Origin: Candidatus Saccharimonadota bacterium
GTDB lineage: Bacteria; Patescibacteriota; Saccharimonadia; Saccharimonadales; Saccharimonadaceae
NCBI GenBank assembly: GCA_013316435.1
Contig: WSMR01000004.1
Span: 1-39,024 of the forward strand
Reading direction: 5' to 3'
DNA length: 39,024 nt
The position numbers and the translations under genes were made by a program. Shown here one piece after another: positions 1 to 8,912 of this stretch (positions are counted from its first letter, which is position 1; the number at the start of each line of letters is the position of its first letter). The notes under the pieces were generated by a model, which did not search any database, was not told the origin of the DNA, and saw only the letters and a program-made list of their open reading frames with translations.

Positions 1-48
1 AACGACTATCGTGGCTACGGTTTCGCTCTTCGCTGCGTCGGGAGATGA
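1..48 (+). CDS. C-terminal fragment of a DGR-target-like / FISUMP-type (C-type-lectin-fold) protein, truncated by the window start
   Basis: Frame 1 reads NDYRGYGFALRCVGR* ending in TGA at 46-48; strongly resembles the C-terminus encoded by the VR at the window end (NYYRGYGFAVRCVVREG*). Confidence 0.6.
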   Translation, partial: NDYRGYGFALRCVGR

Positions 49-118
49 GAGGAGAAGGGTGTTAGCGATAGCTTTTTCTCTCTACTCTATCCTGACATCC
101 TTTCTTTAGATTTGGGCC

Positions 119-184
119 GTTGCAAAAAGTACAACAGCCAGCTGCATTCATAAGCTAAATACGTCCTGTTGTACTTTTTGCAAC
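119..184. repeat. Perfect 19-bp inverted repeat (28-nt loop), possible terminator or cruciform
   Basis: GTTGCAAAAAGTACAACAG (119-137) and CTGTTGTACTTTTTGCAAC (166-184) are exact reverse complements. Confidence 0.85.
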
Positions 185-264
185 AAACAAGTCTAGGATG
201 GAGGGGAGAGAGGAGGGAGGAGATAAGCCAAATTAAAAATCCCGGAATTACATCCGGGACCCAG

Positions 265-960
265 CTAGCTTTTCTCCACCTCCTCTTTTAATAATTCGTA
301 TCCCAAGTCCTGGCATACAGCCTCTAATGCCTCATCGGTCGAGACGAAAGCGTAATCTACGGCTTCCACTACGGCACCATCAGACTCCACGGCAACGATA
401 GTCGGCTCGCCAACGCGACGTTTTTCAAATAAATCAACGCGCTGATTGACAGCCTCTACTATGTCGTTTTGGGCCTTCCATCCAGCCTCCGGCCGCAGGA
501 TACGATACACCTTTCTTAGTGTGACCACAATTACTTGTGCGAAATTTGCCATAGCGACATAGGAGATGTCTTGCACGGATGGCGGCGTGTCATCAATATG
601 ATTATGGATACTTATCAAGTTTCCATTTTCTCTAAATAACCTCACCTGTTCATCCGTTTGTTGCACGAACTCGGCGTCATACTGAGTCGTTTCAGAGAAA
701 ATACCCCCATCGCCGTTTAGGACAACTTCCACTTCAAAGTTTAATCCACGTAAGCGCCCTATTGTTTCTGCAATCATGTCGGTTTTAGTTGACGGTTTAG
801 TTGATTCACGAACAAGGTTAACAACCACCATCGGAATAAAGACAAACACAAAAAACATCGACAAAATCGCCCAGACCGTAACTCCAAATACTGCAATTGC
901 TGATTCCATGTCTATTCCCCCTTTTAAAAACTCGGAAACTACAGATACTAGACCCACCAA
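265..960 (-). CDS. Hypothetical membrane-anchored protein, one N-terminal TM segment; soluble domain with an SIHNH...TPPSVQDI motif
   Basis: 231-aa ORF; hydrophobic segment near the N-terminus; no confident family. Confidence 0.65.
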   Translation of the reverse strand: MVGLVSVVSEFLKGGIDMESAIAVFGVTVWAILSMFFVFVFIPMVVVNLVRESTKPSTKTDMIAETIGRLRGLNFEVEVVLNGDGGIFSETTQYDAEFVQQTDEQVRLFRENGNLISIHNHIDDTPPSVQDISYVAMANFAQVIVVTLRKVYRILRPEAGWKAQNDIVEAVNQRVDLFEKRRVGEPTIVAVESDGAVVEAVDYAFVSTDEALEAVCQDLGYELLKEEVEKS

Positions 961-1053
961 GCTAGCCCAGGATGGGTCTCTCCTTCTATTGTATCATACA
1001 TCATCAAAAATGTCAATACTGTCCTAGTCTTCTTGCTATTTTTCTCAGTTTTG

Positions 1054-2622
1054 TCAATTCCAAATCCGCTCACGCGTCAGCTGCAAAACTCCGTCTTTAT
1101 CCTTGGTTAGATAATATATCCAACGGTTATTTGCTGTCACAAATACCGGCTCGCCCAAAGTTTTAGCAGTATCCGCGTTGCCAGCCCGGCTCTTCGCAAG
1201 ATTACGCTGATTTTGGCCGTCAAAGTCCCAAACAATAATTTCGCCATCTTGCACCGCATACATCATACTAGCATCAAACCACTTGAGCTTTGGCGAAATA
1301 GCTTCGTAGTCAACCACTTCGGCCGTCGCAAGGTCAGTGACCATAAATTGCGCTTCGTCCTGCGCCACCAAATACTCGCCATCCGGGCTAGTTTCCAACG
1401 CCTTCGGTAGGTGAGGCAACTCGTAACCATTTAGTAGCTCCTTGAGCTCGGACAAATCAACTTCCTGCTCGCCCTCAGCATCCTTTTTATAAGTCGGCAA
1501 AGCCCCATAAACAATCGTTAGCTTCTGATTAATTGCATAGCAAATATAATCTTCCTCGTAGAATCGCGACAAGGCAATCTGTACCGCCGCGCCCTCATCA
1601 ACCTTCAAGATCGGCACGCTGCCTTCCTCACCATCACGATACGAACCAATCTCGCGCACCACTTTACCATCTTTATCTTTGCTGGAATTCAGATATATCA
1701 CGCTCGAACCGCTGCTGTCAAAATCTTCAATATTATTCAAAAGTACTTTCGATAGGGACTTGTTACCCGCATCAATTTGACGCAAATGATGGTTTTCGAG
1801 CACATAAAGTCGGTTGGCAGAATTGTCAATAATCTCGACTCGTTCAAAATCCAGTCCAAAAGTCTCGGTTAAATCAAGACTTTTGGAGACATCGTTGAGG
1901 TTGACCAAGACCCAACTTTCTTGCCCCGCATATTCAACTTCGGCCAAAATTTTCTCGGCGTTGGCGCTCCATTCCAGACTCTTGATTTTGCCTTCAAAAG
2001 TAAATTTTTTGTTTTCAGCCGGGAGATTAGCCGCCGTCTCAGCACCCGAATCTTCAGCGAGTTCCACCATACCCGGCAAAATCCCGGAAAGATCGAGAAT
2101 CGTATCCTTCACCTTGTCACCACGTACATCCAGCAAATGCCAAGTCGGGGAATTATCCAGCGCGTATAATATATATTCACGATTGCGCGAAGGACTATAA
2201 AATTCCAGCCCCAGTTTTGAGTCCGATTTGTTCAGAGCGAGAGCCTGCTCAGCCGCGCGATTTTGTAAAAAAAGTCGCGGGTAGTAGAGCCGCATCAGAG
2301 CGCCAGGATAGACATTAATCTGTTTTTCCCAAGTATCATAACCTTCACGGTAGATCTTGAAATAATGCTCGCCCTCGGGCAACGTCCGGCTCAGATTTGT
2401 GCGCGCAAAAAGGGTTGAGCCATCTAGCTCCACCGAAGCGCCAGTTGGAAGGGAATGTAACTGCACCAACCCCGACTGCACAATTTGACCATCGCCCGAG
2501 ATAAAAAAGCCCATCGCCGCCATGACCGCCACCACCACGATCACTATCACCGAAACCACCATCCCAACCTCTGCAATGATTACCCGGATGGCTTGTTTAC
2601 GGCGTTTTTCTTCGTAATCCAT
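1054..2622 (-). CDS. PEGA-domain-containing membrane-anchored protein
   Basis: 522 aa; N-terminal TM then GLVQLHSLPTGASVELDGS...LPEGEHYFKIYREGYDTWEKQINV, a typical PEGA repeat. Confidence 0.8.
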   Translation of the reverse strand: MDYEEKRRKQAIRVIIAEVGMVVSVIVIVVVAVMAAMGFFISGDGQIVQSGLVQLHSLPTGASVELDGSTLFARTNLSRTLPEGEHYFKIYREGYDTWEKQINVYPGALMRLYYPRLFLQNRAAEQALALNKSDSKLGLEFYSPSRNREYILYALDNSPTWHLLDVRGDKVKDTILDLSGILPGMVELAEDSGAETAANLPAENKKFTFEGKIKSLEWSANAEKILAEVEYAGQESWVLVNLNDVSKSLDLTETFGLDFERVEIIDNSANRLYVLENHHLRQIDAGNKSLSKVLLNNIEDFDSSGSSVIYLNSSKDKDGKVVREIGSYRDGEEGSVPILKVDEGAAVQIALSRFYEEDYICYAINQKLTIVYGALPTYKKDAEGEQEVDLSELKELLNGYELPHLPKALETSPDGEYLVAQDEAQFMVTDLATAEVVDYEAISPKLKWFDASMMYAVQDGEIIVWDFDGQNQRNLAKSRAGNADTAKTLGEPVFVTANNRWIYYLTKDKDGVLQLTRERIWN

Positions 2623-2734
2623 GAACCATATTATAGCATATTGTGAAGGCTTAGGATTGATTTTGGTCTTGCTTTTTTGTTAGCATTACGATTATAATAG
2701 AAATAAGCAGAATCAACATAGGGAGTGCGAGGGA

Positions 2735-4525
2735 ATGAGAAATCAATTCGAAACTGGTTCGTCGAGTGCTAGAACGCACCGCTTGACGCAACCTTCGAAT
2801 ACCCTGAATCGACGCTATGTTGGTCGACCGACAAATCTTGCGATTGAAGAGGCTGCGCGGATGGCGGATTATCTTGAGGAACACAGTCCTGCCACCGCCG
2901 GGCGTCCGTCACGTTTGGTGAATCTGCGTGTACACAATGATGACCTAGAGAATATTCGCGCCGCCATAGCCGCCGAGGAAGCTGAGAAAGCTCGCGTCAA
3001 GCAAATGACGATGGAATCGCCTAAGTCTAGACCGGTCGTTTCACATAAGGTCGTGGAACTTGGTGGCGAAACTTTACCGCCGCCCCCAGCCGAAGAAGAG
3101 CCCGAAGCCGTGGCCAGCGAAATGTTGATGGTGCCGGCTAAACCAGTTGTAGAGATAGACACCGATTCTGAGCCGGAGCTGACGGTTGCCGAGCCAATGA
3201 TCTCTAATCCCGAAGCCGTGATTGACGACATTTCTGAAGACGATCTCGCCGCAATTGAGTCCGACGAGCAAGTCGAAAAAATTCCACAGATTAAACCACC
3301 GGTCAAAAATGCTGATTTGGACACACGCGCGCTCGCGATGAGCATAGCTGCCGATTATACCGCCGCAAGCCTTGGTGCAACCATGGCAAATTTGCCAACT
3401 GGCACCGAAGAAGTCGACACTACCGACCTTTCTCAGGCTGCTGCCGAGGTTCAAGCTGCAGATTCGATTGATCAAATTGCTAATACCGTTGCTGGCTATG
3501 TAAACAAAATCCGTGAATCACACGATCCGGAAGAAATCAGCCTCACCATCAAAGACCTCAAGGACTACGCTGAAGCCATCAAACAAAGTTCCGATCTCCC
3601 CGAGATTGCCGAGCTAGGTGACACCATCGAAAAATTCATCGCCGTGACCGAGAAATCAACCGGCATCAAAGCCGCCAATCAAAAAAAGACTATGATCACA
3701 CCCAAAATTGAGCGCGCCGCCGCTAAGGTTGATAAATCGACTGATAAAATGACTTTGAGTGCAGCTAAAAATGCCAAAAAAATCGCCGCGGGTTCAAGCT
3801 CGGCACGAAGTCAAGCTTTGATGGCACCAAAAGCTAGAAAAGCCACCCAAACCTTGGCGCGCACTAACACCGTCAGCCTGAACACGCGCGGGCGTCATGC
3901 TATGCGCTCGGCTAGCACTGTTTCCACGCGGATGCGTAATCCTTCCTCAAACAGAAAACTCAACGACGACGAAGCGCTACGCAAAACCATGCGCAAAGTC
4001 GCCAGCATGGAAGAACCAAGTCAATCAGCACATAAGTCGCGTCAAAAATCCGTACGCAAAAAGGGTCGCGTCAAGCGTTTTGTACTAGCGTTTAGCTGCG
4101 CTGCTGCTTGCGTAGCCGGAATTGTCTACGTAGTTTCTTCAAACGTTCCGGATATTTCGGTACGTGTCGCCGCCATGCAGGCCGGTGTGGAGTCGTCATA
4201 TCCGTCCTATGTCCCGACCGAATTTTCACTTAGCGACATCAAATCTAACGACAAAGAAATCATTTTGACTTTTACCAACGCTAATTCTCAGAGTTTCACA
4301 CTTAGTGAGAAAAAGTCCGCCTGGGACAGCGCCGCGCTTGAGCGTAACCTAGTCAAAGAAGCTTGGGGCGACGATTATTCGACTACCCACGAACAGGGGA
4401 TCACCATGTATATTCATGAATCATCCGCAGCTTGGGTAAATGGCGGGGTGCTTTATCAAATCAGCGCAAAAGATGACGTACTCACCAAAAAACAACTGCG
4501 CAGCATCGCGACTTCGATGCAGTAG
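2735..4525 (+). CDS. Hypothetical protein with long low-complexity N-terminal region and single TM near the C-terminus
   Basis: 596-aa ORF; VKRFVLAFSCAAACVAGIVYVVSS TM segment. Confidence 0.75.
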   Translation: MRNQFETGSSSARTHRLTQPSNTLNRRYVGRPTNLAIEEAARMADYLEEHSPATAGRPSRLVNLRVHNDDLENIRAAIAAEEAEKARVKQMTMESPKSRPVVSHKVVELGGETLPPPPAEEEPEAVASEMLMVPAKPVVEIDTDSEPELTVAEPMISNPEAVIDDISEDDLAAIESDEQVEKIPQIKPPVKNADLDTRALAMSIAADYTAASLGATMANLPTGTEEVDTTDLSQAAAEVQAADSIDQIANTVAGYVNKIRESHDPEEISLTIKDLKDYAEAIKQSSDLPEIAELGDTIEKFIAVTEKSTGIKAANQKKTMITPKIERAAAKVDKSTDKMTLSAAKNAKKIAAGSSSARSQALMAPKARKATQTLARTNTVSLNTRGRHAMRSASTVSTRMRNPSSNRKLNDDEALRKTMRKVASMEEPSQSAHKSRQKSVRKKGRVKRFVLAFSCAAACVAGIVYVVSSNVPDISVRVAAMQAGVESSYPSYVPTEFSLSDIKSNDKEIILTFTNANSQSFTLSEKKSAWDSAALERNLVKEAWGDDYSTTHEQGITMYIHESSAAWVNGGVLYQISAKDDVLTKKQLRSIATSMQ

Positions 4526-4548
4526 TATTTCCGTGCTATAATAATGGT

Positions 4549-5991
4549 ATGAAAACACGATTTGCGCCAAGTCCAACTGGCTATATTCATATTGGTAATG
4601 TTCGCAGTGCAATTTATCCCTATTTGCTCGCCAAGCAGCAAAGCGGCAAGTTTATTTTGCGCATTGAGGATACCGACCGAGCGCGGTTCGTGGAAGATGC
4701 GACGACACTAATTGAAGATATCTTGAAATGGCTTGGGTTAGATTGGGACGAAGGCCCGATTGTAGGCGGACCAAATGGACCCTATTTCCAAAGTGAGCGA
4801 AAAGCGATTTATCTCGAATGGGCAAAAAAGTTACTCGCTAGTGGGCAAGCTTATGCCGACGATACGGACGCCGAGACTATTGACAAATATCGCAAGGTGT
4901 GCTACAATAAGAAGATACCCTTCCTCTACCGTGATTTTCGACCAGAAAATCCACCCCAGTGGCAGGAAGGCATTCCGATTCGCTTCAAAGCCGATCCAAA
5001 GCCGCGTAAATGGTATGACGCCGTGATGGGTGATCTTGAAGCGGGGCCGGAAACTCAAGATGATATTATTTTAATCAAAGCTGATGGTTTGCCAACTTAT
5101 AATTTTGCGCATATTATTGATGATTATTTGATGGAAGTTAGCTATGTGATTCGGGGTGTAGAATATCTGCCCAGCATACCAAATTACTTGGCGATTTATG
5201 AAGCGCTTGGGATTGAGGCGCCAGGGCTCGTCTCCCTGCCGCACATTTTGGCGCCGTCGGGCAACAAAAAATTAGGTAAACGCGACGGCGCCAAATCCGT
5301 CACACAATACCGTGACGATGGCATTTTGCCGGAGGCCATGCTGAATTACCTCGCGAATCTCGGCTGGAATGACGGTACCGAAGAGGAAATCTACACCAAA
5401 GAAGAATTGATCCAAAAATTTAGCCTCGATAAAGTTCAAAAATCCGGCGCGCGTTATGATGAAACTAAGCTCCTATGGATGAATGGGCAATGGATTCGCC
5501 GCCTAGTTAACGAAGAAGGCGTCGAGAAATTCTATCCGCGCACACAAGGTTTTTGGCCGGAATCCGCCACGAATTATAGTGACGAAGACCGAATTCAGGT
5601 ACTTGGCATTATCTACGACCGACTCAAAACCCTTGGGGATCTGCGCGAAATGACTGATTATTTCTTCCGCGACCCGCAAATCGACCTTGATGTACTAATG
5701 AAAAATAAAGCCCTCAAGAAACTTTCCGAAGAAGAAGTTTCAGGTCTGCTGCAACAAAGTTTCGAAAAACTAAACGGGCTCGAAGATTGGGATGAGCAAA
5801 ATTTGCAAGATGCGCTAAATGAGCTACTAGCAGAGACAGGCACAAAACCCGCAGTCCTCTTCTCCGCTATCCGCATCGCAGTCAGTTTTGCACCGTTTAG
5901 TCCAGCTTTGCCACTAACGCTAAAAGTACTTGGCAAAAATACTTCTCTCGCGCGAATTCAAAATGTAATTACGGCAATCGAAAATGACTAA
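4549..5991 (+). CDS. gltX: Glutamyl-tRNA synthetase
   Basis: RFAPSPTGYIHIGNVRSAIYPYLLA class-I HIGN signature and NKKLGKRDGA KMSKS-equivalent motif. Confidence 0.95.
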   Translation: MKTRFAPSPTGYIHIGNVRSAIYPYLLAKQQSGKFILRIEDTDRARFVEDATTLIEDILKWLGLDWDEGPIVGGPNGPYFQSERKAIYLEWAKKLLASGQAYADDTDAETIDKYRKVCYNKKIPFLYRDFRPENPPQWQEGIPIRFKADPKPRKWYDAVMGDLEAGPETQDDIILIKADGLPTYNFAHIIDDYLMEVSYVIRGVEYLPSIPNYLAIYEALGIEAPGLVSLPHILAPSGNKKLGKRDGAKSVTQYRDDGILPEAMLNYLANLGWNDGTEEEIYTKEELIQKFSLDKVQKSGARYDETKLLWMNGQWIRRLVNEEGVEKFYPRTQGFWPESATNYSDEDRIQVLGIIYDRLKTLGDLREMTDYFFRDPQIDLDVLMKNKALKKLSEEEVSGLLQQSFEKLNGLEDWDEQNLQDALNELLAETGTKPAVLFSAIRIAVSFAPFSPALPLTLKVLGKNTSLARIQNVITAIEND

Positions 5992-7297
5992 ACCAAAAAC
6001 TTCACAAAATCTCCAAAAACAAGAATCCGGGCAAACTCAAGAATCTAAGCAAAAGCTTAACCAAAAATCGCAAAAGGCAGCAAAAAAGTCAAAGCGCCAG
6101 CACAAAAAACTTACCAAAAAGCAAAAAATTATCCTAGCTATTGTCATCGCAATTTTTTTACTAGCGGGGATTGGCGTCGGGATTTGGATATTTTTGAATC
6201 GCTCAGAAGATGCCGAGACTTTGGACGAGAAAGAAGAAATCGAATATGCCGAGCCGATTTATAGCGCTTTGACCGGGCTCGAGATCGCGGACGAAAAACT
6301 AAATTCTAGCCCAACTTACTGTGTGCAAATTCCTAACGGCAGCACCGACGGCGCGCGCCCGCAAGCTGGGCTGGGTGCTGCTGCGGTAGTTTTTGAAGCG
6401 ATTGCCGAGAGCGGTATCACGCGCTTTGCAGCTATTTTCCAAAATGCCGAAGTTAGCGCAATTGGCCCAGTGCGATCGCTTCGTCCGTATTATCTTGACT
6501 GGGATACGCCTTTCGACTGTACCGTGGTTCATGCTGGCGGCTCTGACGAAGCTATGCAGGCGCTGCGAGTTGGCGGACAACGCGATCTAAACGAAAGCTA
6601 TACCTATATGTGGCGCGAGAGTGGCGGTGGACGCAATTGGAATAATTTATTTACTTCGCCTACACTTCTGAACGAATATAACGGTAGCAAAGGCTGGACG
6701 TCAAGTCAGCCAAAAGTCTTTCCGCGTCAAACGCCGAGCGAGACGACCGAGTTACTAGAACGGCGAAGAAAATGTGCCGAGCAAAATAGTGCGGAGGGGG
6801 TTGATGATAACGATGATAATGGTAGTGAGGGAGCTCTGACTTGCGAAGCTTATACGCCGGCGACGACTATCAAAATAAATTTTTCTGCCAACACTTCGCA
6901 TAACGTAATATATAATTATGACGCCGCGAGCAATACTTATCTACGCAGCCATCAAGACGGCAAGCCACATCTCAGCTATGAATGCCCAGCTGACCTTAGC
7001 AAGCCAAATACTCAGACTGCCTGTGGCGAGCCAAAACAATTAGCGCCGAGCGTAGTTATAGCGATGGAAGTTCATCAAAGCACAATGGCGGATAATTACC
7101 ATCAATCAATTCGAACGGTCGGTAGTGGCAAAGCCAAGATTTTCCAAAATGGCGAACTCATCGAAGGCACGTGGACAAAAGATTCACAAGACGCTAGGAT
7201 TATTTTCAAAGATAGTAATGGAACCGAGATTAAGTTTTCGCCAGGTCAACTTTGGATTTCCGCCGTGCCTGGATATGGCAAAAGTTTGAGTGAATAA
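5984..7297 (+). CDS. DUF3048 (YerB-like) domain membrane-anchored protein
   Basis: N-terminal TM; GARPQAGLGAAAVVFEAIAESGITRFAAIFQ...IGPVRSLRPYYLDWDTPFDCTVVHAGGS is characteristic of DUF3048. Confidence 0.8.
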   Translation: MTKPKTSQNLQKQESGQTQESKQKLNQKSQKAAKKSKRQHKKLTKKQKIILAIVIAIFLLAGIGVGIWIFLNRSEDAETLDEKEEIEYAEPIYSALTGLEIADEKLNSSPTYCVQIPNGSTDGARPQAGLGAAAVVFEAIAESGITRFAAIFQNAEVSAIGPVRSLRPYYLDWDTPFDCTVVHAGGSDEAMQALRVGGQRDLNESYTYMWRESGGGRNWNNLFTSPTLLNEYNGSKGWTSSQPKVFPRQTPSETTELLERRRKCAEQNSAEGVDDNDDNGSEGALTCEAYTPATTIKINFSANTSHNVIYNYDAASNTYLRSHQDGKPHLSYECPADLSKPNTQTACGEPKQLAPSVVIAMEVHQSTMADNYHQSIRTVGSGKAKIFQNGELIEGTWTKDSQDARIIFKDSNGTEIKFSPGQLWISAVPGYGKSLSE

Positions 7298-7351
7298 TAT
7301 TAACTGCGTGCAGGGTTAGACTGTGGTAAAATAAGATACTAAAGGAGGAAA

Positions 7352-8089
7352 ATGTTAAAAGATAAAATCGCAATTATTACGGGTGGAACTCGCGGCATCG
7401 GCTTTGAAATCGCAAAAGTCTATTTAGAAAACAAAGCTAAGGTAATTATTCTCGGTTCTAGAAAAGAGAGCGTTGAAAAAGCCCTTGGAGAACTCAAGAA
7501 AGCCGGTTTCAAAGCCGAGGGTTTTTGGCCGAATCTAGGTATCTACAAAGAAATCGAAAAAATGGTTCAAACCGTAATCAAAAAACACGGACGCATTGAT
7601 ATTCTAGTTAATAACGCTGGCATTGCCGCAAAAGATCCGATTGAGGAAACCACTGCCGAAGATTTTGAAAAGATTTTCGATCTAAATATTCAGGCAATTT
7701 TTCGTACTACCAAAGCCGTGGTACCAATTATGAAAGAGCAAGGCGAAGGCGTAATTTTGAATACTTCATCCATGGTCAGTTTATATGGGCAGCCATCCGG
7801 TGTGGGCTACCCAGCTAGCAAATTTGCCGTAAACGGTCTCACCAAATCACTTGCGCGCGAACTTGCCCCAGTCGGCATTCGTGTCAACGCCGTTGCACCA
7901 GGCATTATTCGTACCGATATGATGAAGAGTGTACCCGAAGAAGTAATTGCGCCACTAGTCAAAACTATTCCACTCGGACGAATCGGGGAGCCACGCGACG
8001 TTGCCAATGCCTTCCTATTTTTGGCTAGCGATATGGCGAGCTATGTCACCGGCGAAATTCTTTCCGTCGATGGCGCTGCACGTAGTTAA
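7352..8089 (+). CDS. SDR-family oxidoreductase (3-oxoacyl-ACP reductase-like)
   Basis: TGGTRGIGFEIAK, NNAG, YPASK motifs; AGGAGG ribosome-binding site just upstream of ATG. Confidence 0.93.
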   Translation: MLKDKIAIITGGTRGIGFEIAKVYLENKAKVIILGSRKESVEKALGELKKAGFKAEGFWPNLGIYKEIEKMVQTVIKKHGRIDILVNNAGIAAKDPIEETTAEDFEKIFDLNIQAIFRTTKAVVPIMKEQGEGVILNTSSMVSLYGQPSGVGYPASKFAVNGLTKSLARELAPVGIRVNAVAPGIIRTDMMKSVPEEVIAPLVKTIPLGRIGEPRDVANAFLFLASDMASYVTGEILSVDGAARS

Positions 8090-8104
8090 AACAAAATACT
8101 AGTG

Positions 8105-8110
8105 TATAAT
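8105..8110 (+). promoter_or_regulatory. Candidate -10 element (TATAAT) of the template-repeat transcription unit
   Basis: AGTG-TATAAT-ACTC immediately after the SDR stop codon; -35 not clear. Confidence 0.4.
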
Positions 8111-8339
8111 ACTCTAGGGGCGGTCAGTTCATCGAGAATATGCTTGGTGGATTTGGACGAAATCTTTTGCGGAAGGTGGGAGATGCACTTTTTAAAAGTA
8201 TAAAAGTATGCGAGGTTAGGTACACTTGCATACAAAGTCGTCTCAAAATTGTGTGCGATTTGCCTCGCACCGTCGATTCAAAGTTGAGGGTCTTGATTTT
8301 CGTTCGTGCATAGCTGCACCTGTATGGACTTTTATTACT

Positions 8340-8523
8340 TTCTCCGTACGGGCAACTACAATCGCTCGAATGGCAACATCAACGAACGCGTCACAAATGG
8401 CAACTGGTGGTCTACTACTGCTGGCTCTGCTACAAACGGTCACAACTTGAATACGAACCCGACGAATGTCAACCCTCAGAATAACAATTACCGCGGGAAC
8501 GGTTTTGCCGTTCGCTGTGTGGT
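8340..8523 (+). repeat. Candidate DGR template repeat (TR); 5' boundary approximate
   Basis: Conceptual translation NYNRSNGNINERVTNGNWWSTTAGSATNGHNLNTNPTNVNPQNNNYRGNGFAVRCV; 17 of 49 codons in 8354-8500 are AAC/AAT, the usual DGR TR composition. The 8481-8523 part matches the VR at 38982-39024 at 41/43 positions, both mismatches at TR adenines. Confidence 0.85.
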
Positions 8524-8657
8524 TTTGCCGGCACCTTTGACATGCCCCCATATATTATATATTTGCTTCCGGCGGAGAACTTCGCTAGCGTCAATGCTTA
8601 GTAAGAGTTAATCGCGGCGAGAAGCCTCGCTGCGCTCGGCGCTTCGTCGTCGACTCA

Positions 8658-8685
8658 AAAATCCCAAAAATAATTTTGGGATTTT
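8658..8685 (+). terminator. Rho-independent-terminator-like hairpin after the TR
   Basis: AAAATCCCAAAA (8658-8669) / TTTTGGGATTTT (8674-8685), perfect 12-bp arms ending in a T-run. Confidence 0.6.
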
Positions 8686-8755
8686 CTCGCGCTCCTCCTC
8701 GCTACGAACCCACTGCTATCGTAGTCGGTTCGTCCCGCCACCAAAATGTAAAAAA

Positions 8756-8793
8756 ATAGAAATAGTCTAGGCAAATGCCTAGACTATTTCTAT
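8756..8793 (-). terminator. Rho-independent terminator of the tRNA-Glu unit
   Basis: ATAGAAATAGTCTAGGCA (8756-8773) / TGCCTAGACTATTTCTAT (8776-8793), followed on the minus strand by TTTTTT. Confidence 0.75.
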
Positions 8794-8869
8794 GGTGATT
8801 CCGGCGGGAGTCGAACCCGCGATTTTCTGGATGAGAACCAGACGTCCTGGACCACTAGACGACGGAACC
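8793..8869 (-). tRNA. tRNA-Glu (anticodon CTC), with encoded CCA
   Basis: Minus strand GGTTCCGTCGTCTAGTGGTCCAGGACGTCTGGTTCTCATCCAGA...GGGTTCGACTCCC...CGGAATCACCA; 7-bp acceptor stem, T-loop, anticodon loop TTCTCAT. Confidence 0.93.
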
Positions 8870-8912
8870 ACTGCGTATATTATAACACAGTGGTTCCTAG
8901 TTGAAAAGACTT

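Larger units (their letters stand above)
8115..8685 (+). ncRNA. Putative stand-alone TR-containing RNA
   Basis: Lies between a TATAAT box (8105-8110) and an intrinsic-terminator-like hairpin (8658-8685); contains GTGCGA/TCGCAC and GTGCA/TGCAC stems; no long conserved ORF. Confidence 0.45.

Noticed and set aside
1-48. Window-start VR as a product of the 8.3-kb TR
   Set aside because: Many differences at non-adenine TR positions, inconsistent with adenine-specific mutagenesis from this TR.
8306-8611. 101-aa ORF over the TR as a real protein-coding gene
   Set aside because: Starts just upstream of the TR, lacks the rest of a lectin-fold target, and its Asn-rich composition is what a TR gives. 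A truncated VR copy is not fully excluded.
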